This document shows positions 8,364 through 15,506 of a stretch of DNA of 64,000 bases, in pieces. The DNA comes from Nostoc linckia z4. GTDB lineage: Bacteria; Cyanobacteriota; Cyanobacteriia; Cyanobacteriales; Nostocaceae. Position 1 is the stretch's first letter. Every line of letters begins with the position of its first letter. Below the pieces are notes generated by a model. The model made no database searches. It was not told the DNA's origin and was given only the letters and a program-made list of their open reading frames with translations. The stretch lies in contig NZ_LAHA01000020.1 in assembly GCF_002608075.1 (NCBI RefSeq), forward strand, positions 1 through 64,000, written 5' to 3'. The translations under genes and the position numbers were made by a program.

Positions 8364-9548
8364 ATGAAAAAAGACTTCATGTTTACATCAGAGTCAGTAA
8401 CCGAAGGACATCCTGATAAACTTTGCGACCAAATTAGCGATGCGATCGTCGATCGCTTTTTACAACAAGACCCATATTCCAGAGTAATTACAGAATGTGC
8501 AGTATCTACAGGCATCGTTTTTCTCGCCGCCAGATTTGAACCCAACACCAACGTAGATTTTACTAATATAGCCAGACAAGTAATCGAACAAGTAGGTTAT
8601 GAGCATAAAGAATTTAACGGTAAAACGTGCAGTATTTTAACTAGTCTCAGAGAATTACCCTTTGATACACACCATTTATTTGATGAAAATACTTTATCTG
8701 ATGCAGAAATCGAAAAAATCACCGTTAATAATCAAGTAACAGTTTTTGGATTTGCCTGCAACCAAACATCGAGTTTTATGCCCTTACCAATATGGCTAGC
8801 CCACAAACTTGCTAAACAAATTACTCAAGTCAGACGCCAAAAAATACTTCCATACCTGACTCCAGATGGCAAAACTCAGATAGGAGTTGAATATAAAAAT
8901 CGCCGCCCATATAGAATTCATAGTATTACAGTTATTGCCAGTCAAAATAAAGCATCAAAACCAGAATTACAGCAACTACAGGATGATATTCGAGAAACAG
9001 TAATTTCCCCTGTATTTCAAAATGAAGATATTAAACCAGATGCACAGACAAGAATATTTATTAATCCAGACGGGCCATTTATTCGTGGAGGCCCTGGGCT
9101 TCATTCTGGGTTAACTGGTAGAAAAAATGCCATAGATACATACGGCGAATATTCCAAACATAGTGGTTCAGCTTTAAGCGGTAAAGATCCAATTAGAATC
9201 GATAGAATAGGAGCATATATCGCCCGTTATGCAGCTAAAAATATCGTCGCGGCAAAATTAGCAGATGAATGCGAAGTACAACTAAGTTATTCTATAGGAC
9301 TTTCCAGACCTGTAAGCGTGCAAGTCGAAACTTTTGGTACAGGTAAAATAGGAGATGAAGAAATCACAATTCTTTTAGAAAAATATTTTGATTTTAGACT
9401 TGCAGGAATTATTAAACAATTTAATTTAAGACATTTGCCTTCATTAAATAAAGGTTGCTTTTATCGAAAACTTGCAGCCTATGGTCATGTAGGAAGGATG
9501 GATTTAGAATTACCTTGGGAAAAATTAGATAAAGTTGATGTTTTTTAA
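8364..9548 (+). CDS. Divergent S-adenosylmethionine synthetase homologue (MetK-like) with an altered methionine pocket
   Basis: The 394-residue protein aligns with MetK over its full length: FTSESVTEGHPDK at the start, GLTGRK near 249-254, SGKDP near 272-276, and AAYGHVGR near the end. Residues that hold ATP and polyphosphate are kept: His16, Asp18, Lys170, Arg253-Lys254, Lys274 and Asp280, plus Glu44 of the monovalent-cation site. Residues that hold methionine in E. coli MetK are not. By alignment Glu55 is Arg57, Gln98 is Leu98, Asp118 is Asn123 and Asp238 is His247; Lys269 is changed to Arg278. The motifs GEIT, GAGDQG and GGPxGDxG are therefore lost (AARFE, VNNQV, GGPGLHSG). This is probably a paralogue with a different acceptor or role, not the housekeeping enzyme, which would be expected elsewhere in the genome. 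It may be co-transcribed with the P-type ATPase upstream. Confidence 0.88.
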   Translation: MKKDFMFTSESVTEGHPDKLCDQISDAIVDRFLQQDPYSRVITECAVSTGIVFLAARFEPNTNVDFTNIARQVIEQVGYEHKEFNGKTCSILTSLRELPFDTHHLFDENTLSDAEIEKITVNNQVTVFGFACNQTSSFMPLPIWLAHKLAKQITQVRRQKILPYLTPDGKTQIGVEYKNRRPYRIHSITVIASQNKASKPELQQLQDDIRETVISPVFQNEDIKPDAQTRIFINPDGPFIRGGPGLHSGLTGRKNAIDTYGEYSKHSGSALSGKDPIRIDRIGAYIARYAAKNIVAAKLADECEVQLSYSIGLSRPVSVQVETFGTGKIGDEEITILLEKYFDFRLAGIIKQFNLRHLPSLNKGCFYRKLAAYGHVGRMDLELPWEKLDKVDVF

Positions 9549-9915
9549 AAGAAAGATTTAGGACTTACGCAACGCCGATATTGTCATTGCGACCGTAACG
9601 GAGTGTAGGGAAGCAATCCCAGCGTCAGGGGGGATTACTTCCCTATTGCTCGTAATGACGGAATTTTGCATGAAACAAAGCAGCGATCGCTAATAGCTAA
9701 TACTAACAAGACTTAATCATATCCCGTATCTGATTGAGAGCTTGTAGCGTTCTAATCTAGTAAATTCAGTTGCATCAAGTATTTTTACTCAAATTTCATT
9801 AAATTTATACCCTTTGAATGAGCCTCTTCAATCCAAAGCAAGAGTGTCATCTGACATCAACCGCGTAGGATGAATAACAAGGAAATCAAATTGCAGTATA
9901 TCTGTTTATTAAACA
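9549..9915. other. Intergenic gap containing a palindromic repeat element
   Basis: The first quarter is the palindromic element listed at 9571-9662. The rest (about 9663-9915) is AT-rich with one HIP1 site and no other recognised feature. Confidence 0.6.
9571..9662. repeat. Dispersed palindromic repeat (gtcattgcgac...cgtaatgac type)
   Basis: Imperfect inverted arms GTCATTGCG (9583-9591) and CGTAATGAC (9651-9659) enclose a second inverted pair, GAAGCAATCCC and GGGATTACTTC. Together they form a long hairpin of about 80 nt just downstream of the metK-like gene. Elements with this 'attgcgagcgaagcaatc' look are common between genes in Nostoc-type genomes. In RNA it could act as a 3' end stem. Confidence 0.75.
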
Positions 9916-10137
9916 ATGGATTGGAAGTATAAGTGGAAAAACGGCTATCGCCCAAGCCGAGATGAAGCGGTAAAAAACCCTCATTTGTTAGACGAAAGTC
10001 AATTCGAGACAGAACAAGACCGACAGCTAGCTGAAGAAGCCACCAGGAAGCATTTAGGTATACCTGCACCAACCTTAGACGAAGAAAAATCGATATTACC
10101 TCATGCTGGTTCGCCTAATCAAAAAATTCAAAAATAA
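9916..10137 (+). CDS. Small hypothetical protein, highly charged
   Basis: This 73-residue hydrophilic protein has an aromatic and basic N terminus (MDWKYKWKNGYRPSRDEA) and an acidic-helical middle (ETEQDRQLAEEATRKHLG). There is no membrane segment, signal or cysteine. I do not recognise a family. The ATG at 9916 has no clear ribosome-binding site. Coding status is supported by length and composition only. Confidence 0.5.
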   Translation: MDWKYKWKNGYRPSRDEAVKNPHLLDESQFETEQDRQLAEEATRKHLGIPAPTLDEEKSILPHAGSPNQKIQK

Positions 10138-10283
10138 TACCGTTTCGGAAAATTTTTGTTGGCTGTAGGGGTGTACAGCTGTACGCCCTTAATCATTTAT
10201 GCCTACCAAAAATTTTGTAGAATAATACCTTGGGTATTTTTTACCCATGCAGCGTCCATATAAATAAAAACTTCGATAAAATA

Positions 10284-10835
10284 ATGCAGATTTTTCAAGT
10301 TTTCAATCAATCGAACACAAAAAAACTCACTAAGTTTATTTCTCAAACTTTAGCTTTAGGTGTAGGTGCTATTGTTTTATTTTCAAGCAATAATGCTGAT
10401 GCTGCCGAGCAAGTTATTTTAAAATATGGCAATTTTCAAGGGCCAATATCTGTTCAAGAATTAAATGAATTTGCAGACACGGGCAAAACTACCCCTACCT
10501 TAACCGCTTATTTGCAGGCGGCTCAACAAGAACCTGCATTAGCTCGTAAAGCCCTCAAAGCTGGAATCAAAGCCGATCGCACTTTTTTAAATAACTTACT
10601 CTCCAGTTGGGCAGGGCCAGTTTTAGTTAACCAAATTGGCGAAGTAGTTCATCCCCCCACAGGAGAACTAAACCAAGAAGCACTGCGAACTGCTTTAAGT
10701 GAATCGATTAAGCAAAATGGTGAAGTGACACTACTGGGAGCTATTCAAAATTATCCTAGTACCTCTGTGGAACTAGAAGGAGATCGTCTCATCGTTGTTT
10801 ATGAACGTTTAAGCACTCTTGCAGACAACTTTTGA
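10284..10835 (+). CDS. Stand-alone DUF1400 protein, secreted or membrane-associated
   Basis: From the ATG at 10284 (MQIFQVFNQS) this is a 183-residue protein with an N-terminal hydrophobic segment (ISQTLALGVGAIVLFSS) and an Ala-rich cleavage-like site (NADAAEQ), so it is probably exported. The rest matches DUF1400: the YGNFQGPISVQELNEFADTG motif, helical repeats, and LNNLLSSWAGPVLVNQIGEV. In cyanobacteria DUF1400 usually precedes an alpha/beta-hydrolase domain; here the protein ends at residue 183 without one. An upstream in-frame ATG at 10230 would add 18 residues and spoil the signal peptide, so I prefer the later start. Function unknown. Confidence 0.8.
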   Translation: MQIFQVFNQSNTKKLTKFISQTLALGVGAIVLFSSNNADAAEQVILKYGNFQGPISVQELNEFADTGKTTPTLTAYLQAAQQEPALARKALKAGIKADRTFLNNLLSSWAGPVLVNQIGEVVHPPTGELNQEALRTALSESIKQNGEVTLLGAIQNYPSTSVELEGDRLIVVYERLSTLADNF

Positions 10836-10952
10836 TAGGTAGTTAGTGCTGAAATTTAATACCCATGAGTCTACCTCAAGATTCTACCCCATGACTTAGA
10901 AGTTCTCTAACATAATTGCAGAATTTAATCTAAGCATAAGGAAAGAATTTGT

Positions 10953-11504
10953 ATGACAACCGATGTATCTCAAGATATTAAAAAACAACTTAATGGTTCG
11001 CTAATAATTGGTATTCTGCTAATTGTTGCAGGCATCATTGGGATTGCAGTACCTACATTCACCACCATATTTGCGGAAACTTGGTTTGCAGCGATTTTAA
11101 CTTTTGCTGGATTTACAAAATTAGTTTACGCCTCCCAAACCCGCGATCGCGGAGGTTTTGTTTGGAAACTTTTATTAAGCGGACTGTATATTGCCACCGG
11201 CATCATGCTATTGGCTTATCCTTATACAGGCATCCTCACACTAACCCTGCTGCTTGGTACCTTTTTGTTGACTGAAGGCACATTCGAGTTAATTCTAGCC
11301 TTCCAATTACGCGGGCAACAAAACTGGACATGGGTATTAGTGAACGGCATTATCACACTGGTCTTAGGTGCAATGATTTGGTTTCAGTGGCCCTTCAATG
11401 CGCCTTGGTTACTCGGAACACTAGTTGGTGTCAGCGTTCTATTCACCGGCATTTCCCGCCTCATGCTGTCATTGAATCTGCGTTCTGCCTTGAATGAATT
11501 GTAG
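10953..11504 (+). CDS. HdeD family (DUF308) membrane protein
   Basis: The 183-residue protein is made of six predicted transmembrane helices in three hairpins, with a short charged loop (SQTRDRGGF) after the second. This is the DUF308/HdeD arrangement. HdeD in E. coli belongs to an acid-resistance island, but the molecular activity of the family is unknown. An AAGGAAAG ribosome-binding site lies 8-14 bases before the ATG. It follows the DUF1400 gene by 117 bp on the same strand. With the P-type pump and the PPOX-like protein it gives this stretch a stress-response flavour; that reading is inference. Confidence 0.88.
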   Translation: MTTDVSQDIKKQLNGSLIIGILLIVAGIIGIAVPTFTTIFAETWFAAILTFAGFTKLVYASQTRDRGGFVWKLLLSGLYIATGIMLLAYPYTGILTLTLLLGTFLLTEGTFELILAFQLRGQQNWTWVLVNGIITLVLGAMIWFQWPFNAPWLLGTLVGVSVLFTGISRLMLSLNLRSALNEL

Positions 11505-11823
11505 GACTGGGGAGATAAGAAGACGCGGGGACGGGGGGACACGGAGACGCCCAGAACATTAGACTTCTAAGAGAAATCTGGAAAAGGGGAAGGGGGAAAG
11601 GTTTGGTATTTTCCCTTTCCCCTTTAACCCCTTCGGGGTTCGCCAGTCGCTCATGGGGGAAACCCCCAAGACCGCGCTGGCTCACCTTTTCCCTTTTCCC
11701 AAGACTGCAAAAGCCCAATGAAGGCACTAAAAAGTTTACATGATATTGCAGCAGCGATCGCTCTGGTATTGCTAAATTAACAAAGGTAATCAAAATCCAG
11801 GCTAGCTAGCTGCAATCTCAACA
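11505..11823. repeat. Intergenic low-complexity and palindromic repeats
   Basis: The gap holds 'gacgcggggacggggggacacggagacgc' type repeats (11521-11550), gggaaaggg tracts (11578-11630 and 11684-11700) and a short perfect hairpin GGGGGAAACCCCC at 11655-11667 inside a gccagtcgctcatg...accgcgctggc palindrome. Such blocks occur repeatedly in Nostocales intergenic DNA. The minus-strand reading frame across it looks like a repeat artefact, not a gene. Confidence 0.7.
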
Positions 11824-13899
11824 ATGGTATCTATCTCTACTCCGTTCTCAGATATTCAAAACCATTGGGCACGCTTGTTTATCACAGCCTTAGCCCAACG
11901 TAATATTGTCAGTGGATTGCCCAACGGCACTTATCGCCCCGATAATTCGCTTACCCGTGCTGAGTTCGCCGCCATCATCGCTAAGGCATTTGCAACAATT
12001 GTTAAGAAACGGCAGTATGTCCCCTTTGTTGATGTACCTAGTAGTTTTTGGGCAGCAGCAGCCATTCAAACAGCTTACGAAAAAGCATTTATTAGCGGAT
12101 TTCCAGATAAAACCTTTCGTTCTGCTAACCGAATTACCAAAACAGAAGTTTTAGTTTCTTTAGTATCAGGCTTAGAAATTGCCACAAAAATAAAACCTGA
12201 CCTTGTTTCTAATCTTGGACAAATTTATCAAGATGCTGCTCAAATTCCTGAATATGGCAAAAGTCAGATAGCTATTGCCACTAGTGCGGGATTAGTAGTA
12301 AATTTCCCAAATCTGAAATTACTTAGTCCCAATGTTGCAGCTACCCGTGCAGATGTGGCTGTGATTGTTTATCAAGCTTTGGTGTATTTAGGTGTAACAG
12401 AAAAGATTGCCTCTAGTTACCTCGTGGTGCCACCCACACCCACACCGACGCCAACACCAACACCCACACCAACACCGACGCCAACACCAACACCGATACC
12501 TCCCGGTAAGGTGAAGCTAAATCATACCAGAGAATTTCGGGGAGTGTGGGTGGCATCTGTGTGGAATGGTGATTGGCCTTCCAAAACAGGACTTTCTGTT
12601 GAGCAACAGAAAGCTGAATTCACAGAAATTACCGTTAAATTACAAGCACTGAACTTCAACGCCCTGATTTTCCAAGTCAGGCCAGAGGGCGATGCTTTGT
12701 ATGAATCTCAATTAGAACCTTGGAGTGGTTGGATTACAGGAACTCAGGGGAAAGCACCCGAACCATTTTACGATCCTTTAGCATTTGCGATCGCAGAATG
12801 TCACAAGCGCAATATTGAACTTCATGCTTGGTTCAACCCTTACCGCGCCAGTACTTCCACTAACCCAGCTAAAACCGTCTATCCCCACATAGCAGTCACC
12901 AATCCAGAAACCGTTTATCTGTGGAAAACTCAACGCTGGATGGATCCAGGACTGAAAATAGTCCAAGACAGGGCTTACAACGTAATTCTCGATGTATTGA
13001 AACGCTATGATATTGATGGCGTTCACTTAGATGATTATTTCTACCCCTATCCTGTAGAGGGACAATCTTTCCCCGATGAAAAAACCTACGCCGCTTACAA
13101 AGCAGCTGGTGGTACACTCAGCCTTGGTGACTGGCGACGGGATAATGTTAACAAAATGGTACTACGCCTCTCCGAAGGAATTAAAGCAACTAAACCCCAC
13201 GTGAAATTTGGTATTAGCCCCTTTGGAATTTATCGCCCCGGACAACCCTCTGGTATTACTGGCTTAGATGCTTACAATGTGCTGTATGCCGACTCCAAGA
13301 AATGGCTAGAACAAGGCTGGATTGATTATATTGCGCCTCAACTTTACTGGCGCACAGACCAACCACAACAAAGTTATTCTGCATTATTAAAGTGGTGGAC
13401 AGACATCAACACAAAGCAAAGACACGTTTATGCAGGCAACAATCTCACAGAACCAAGCAACAAAAGTCGAGAAAGTGATGAAATTGAAAAGCAAGTGAAA
13501 ATTAGTCGTAGTCAAACTGCAAACTTATCATTAGGCAATATTTTCTTTAATCTCAGTGTTTTGAGAGAAAATAGTCAAGGCATAGCCGATCGATTCCAAA
13601 GTGTGCTTTATAACAAACCTGCCCTACCTCCTAGTATGTCTTGGCTAGATACAACACCACCCACTGCACCTACTGGACTAGAAGTCAATAACCGCAAACT
13701 TAGTTGGCAGCCTGGAGATAATCAGCCTGTTCGTTCGTGGGCCCTTTATCGGCAAACCAGCGATGATACTTGGACAATTCAACGAATTTTGTCTGCTGGT
13801 ACAACCTTTGCCACCGTCCAACAAGCAGGAACCTACGCCGTGTGTGCAGTGGATAGGCTGGGGAATGAAAGTTTAGGAACGGTGATTACAGTTAGTTAA
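11824..13899 (+). CDS. SLH-domain glycoside-hydrolase-like protein (GHL10 / family 10 glycosylhydrolase)
   Basis: This 691-residue protein has three S-layer homology repeats at about residues 5-190 (FSDIQNHWARLFITALAQ, RPDNSLTRAEFAAIIAKAF and later copies), then a Thr-Pro linker of about ten PT pairs (about 203-225). A GHL10 (DUF187/DUF4015-like) barrel follows at about 235-590, starting REFRGVWVASVWNGDWPS and with the acidic motif DGVHLDDYFYPYP (about 398). A fibronectin-like end domain closes the protein (about 610-691). SLH domains anchor proteins to the cell wall or outer membrane, so a cell-surface location is expected. Oddly, the protein starts directly with SLH sequence and has no visible signal peptide, and an in-frame stop (11803-11805) lies just upstream. 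Whether the barrel is hydrolytic is unproved. It is monocistronic. Confidence 0.9.
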   Translation: MVSISTPFSDIQNHWARLFITALAQRNIVSGLPNGTYRPDNSLTRAEFAAIIAKAFATIVKKRQYVPFVDVPSSFWAAAAIQTAYEKAFISGFPDKTFRSANRITKTEVLVSLVSGLEIATKIKPDLVSNLGQIYQDAAQIPEYGKSQIAIATSAGLVVNFPNLKLLSPNVAATRADVAVIVYQALVYLGVTEKIASSYLVVPPTPTPTPTPTPTPTPTPTPTPIPPGKVKLNHTREFRGVWVASVWNGDWPSKTGLSVEQQKAEFTEITVKLQALNFNALIFQVRPEGDALYESQLEPWSGWITGTQGKAPEPFYDPLAFAIAECHKRNIELHAWFNPYRASTSTNPAKTVYPHIAVTNPETVYLWKTQRWMDPGLKIVQDRAYNVILDVLKRYDIDGVHLDDYFYPYPVEGQSFPDEKTYAAYKAAGGTLSLGDWRRDNVNKMVLRLSEGIKATKPHVKFGISPFGIYRPGQPSGITGLDAYNVLYADSKKWLEQGWIDYIAPQLYWRTDQPQQSYSALLKWWTDINTKQRHVYAGNNLTEPSNKSRESDEIEKQVKISRSQTANLSLGNIFFNLSVLRENSQGIADRFQSVLYNKPALPPSMSWLDTTPPTAPTGLEVNNRKLSWQPGDNQPVRSWALYRQTSDDTWTIQRILSAGTTFATVQQAGTYAVCAVDRLGNESLGTVITVS

Positions 13900-13969
13900 A
13901 TCCAGATAACAATAAATCAATACCGTTCAGTTAGTAATATCATGTCCGGTTGAATACTTATCATGTAGA

Positions 13970-14125
13970 CTGACGCGGAGACACGGCGACGCGGGGACAA
14001 GGAGAATTTTTTGAATAAGTAATTAGACGAACATGATATAATAAACACCTTTCAAAACTTACGCAAAAACCCTCTCAAACTCTTATTTCTTTGCGTTCTT
14101 TGTACCTTTGCGGTTCGTTTATTCT
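13970..14125. repeat. Intergenic repeats (gacgcggagacacgg and 'ctttgcgttctttg' types)
   Basis: Between the SLH gene and the dioxygenase gene are two common cyanobacterial repeat types: gacgcggagacacggcgac (from about 13971) and ctttgcgttctttgtacctt (from about 14089). The latter is an inverted relative of the caaaggacgcaaagagcac block near 50.86 kb. Confidence 0.65.
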
Positions 14126-14186
14126 GACTTATCTGCACCGTATTGGATTATAAATAGGCGCTGAAATTCGACTAAAAATTTATGCT

Positions 14187-15053
14187 TTATCGGAGTTTAG
14201 AGATTTTGGTAATAGAATGCTCGGATAATATATCACATGCTAAAGGAATAACAGGCCGATAATCTTGACTAACAAGAAAATCTGGTCGGGGTTTAACTAC
14301 TGGAGAAGGAATATTTTCAATACTATTATAAGTAATAATTACTGTGGAACGCCCAAATGGCGAAATATTGTTCGTGGAAGCATGGACAATATTACTATCA
14401 AAAAATACTACAGAACCCGCCGCAGCTTTGATAAAAGCTATTCCGTATTTTGAGACTAAATTGGTAATTAATTCTTGGTTTAGAGAATACTTTAAATTAG
14501 CACTAAAACTCGACATCCATCCAGGACTGTCACTAGAATTATGAACATTTTTAGATGTTTCTCTAGAATTATGAACTGTAACATCAATCATCTCTTCTCG
14601 ATGAGAGCCAGGAATTACAAATAGGGGGCCATTAAATTCATTCATATCATCTAATAAACACATGGCATTGACTACTTGTGGTCTTGGCATTCCATCTTCT
14701 TTACGCCAATAAATATAGTCTTGATGCCACTTCCAAATATCGCCACTAAATGCTGCTTTGATATTAATTTTGAATTGATAGATATATACTTCACTACCAA
14801 CTATTTGCATCGCAGGTTCAACAATAAATGGATGTCGTGTTAAACAATTGAAAACATTATTACTTGTGTGGACACCGTGCAATGACCGCACAGTTTTACC
14901 ATCTTTTTCTAAAATTCTTTTAGGTGAATCTTTTACAGATAAACCAGATAATTCTGCTTTCATTACCTCGATTTCAGCACGAGAGAAATATTCTGGCAAT
15001 ACAAGAAATCCTTGGGCTTTGTATATTGATAATTGCTCTTCTGTTAGATACAT
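14187..15053 (-). CDS. Phytanoyl-CoA dioxygenase family protein (Fe(II)/2-oxoglutarate oxygenase)
   Basis: This 288-residue PhyH-family non-haem iron oxygenase carries the facial triad: His110-x-Asp112 in KWHQDYIYW and His224 in NIVHAST. Arg235 in GRSTVIITYN is placed to bind 2-oxoglutarate. Other family landmarks are the start EEQLSIYKAQGFLVLPEYF and the segment GPLFVIPGSHRE. Members hydroxylate free amino acids (ectoine, proline), carrier-bound residues or lipids, and some halogenate; here Asp112 is present, so hydroxylation rather than halogenation is expected. It lies downstream of the NRPS on the same strand with a 453-bp gap containing a hairpin, so it may be a tailoring enzyme of that pathway but has its own promoter. 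The link to the NRPS is inference. Confidence 0.9.
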   Translation of the reverse strand: MYLTEEQLSIYKAQGFLVLPEYFSRAEIEVMKAELSGLSVKDSPKRILEKDGKTVRSLHGVHTSNNVFNCLTRHPFIVEPAMQIVGSEVYIYQFKINIKAAFSGDIWKWHQDYIYWRKEDGMPRPQVVNAMCLLDDMNEFNGPLFVIPGSHREEMIDVTVHNSRETSKNVHNSSDSPGWMSSFSANLKYSLNQELITNLVSKYGIAFIKAAAGSVVFFDSNIVHASTNNISPFGRSTVIITYNSIENIPSPVVKPRPDFLVSQDYRPVIPLACDILSEHSITKISKLR

Positions 15054-15506
15054 ATTAAAACCATAAATCTATTAACAACTCAAATTTAACTCTTTTGATT
15101 TTGAGTAAAATTGTCGAAAATACTTAAATTATTCATGTATAATTGAAGCGTTTAACTACTCAAAAATACCTGCATTACCTCTGATTGATTTATTTATTAA
15201 TGAGTAGTACTTAACTGTTGATTTTTACAAAAATCCTCTAGTTAAGAAACAGGCACTAATAATAAGCAACTGTAGTTATCACTTCAAAGCCGCACCTTAA
15301 AAAAATCTTTTTTCACATGCAACGCCCAGTTATTACAAACCCACGCTTTAAAAGGTGGGTTTCCTCTTCCTTCTTCACTATTTCCTATTCCCTGTTTAGC
15401 AATCGCAAAAAATAACATGTTAAGACTGTTATTTGACTACCGTTGACAATCAACAGTGAACAGTCAACACCGATTTTGTTCACAACTAAAATAGGATTGC
15501 CATATC
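15054..15506. other. Gap between NRPS and dioxygenase, with hairpin and palindromic-element remnant
   Basis: The part next to the NRPS stop (about 15430-15502) is a remnant of the TTGACTG palindromic element. A terminator-like hairpin follows at 15337-15362. The rest (15054-15336) is AT-rich and probably holds the dioxygenase promoter. No ORF is convincing. Confidence 0.6.
15337..15362 (-). terminator. Possible terminator downstream of the NRPS gene
   Basis: AAACCCAC at 15337-15344 pairs with GTGGGTTT at 15355-15362 around a 10-nt loop. On the minus strand the stem is followed by TTTGTAATAA, a weak U-tract. It lies about 145 bp past the NRPS stop codon. Confidence 0.5.

Noticed and set aside
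8364-9548. Annotating this as the ordinary housekeeping metK
   Set aside because: The conserved methionine-pocket motifs GEIT, GAGDQG and GGPxGDxG are all changed, so the standard activity cannot be assumed.
11461-11793. Minus-strand 110-codon frame downstream of the HdeD gene
   Set aside because: It overlaps the HdeD 3' end and consists of repeat-derived codons (gacgcgggg and gggaaaggg tracts).
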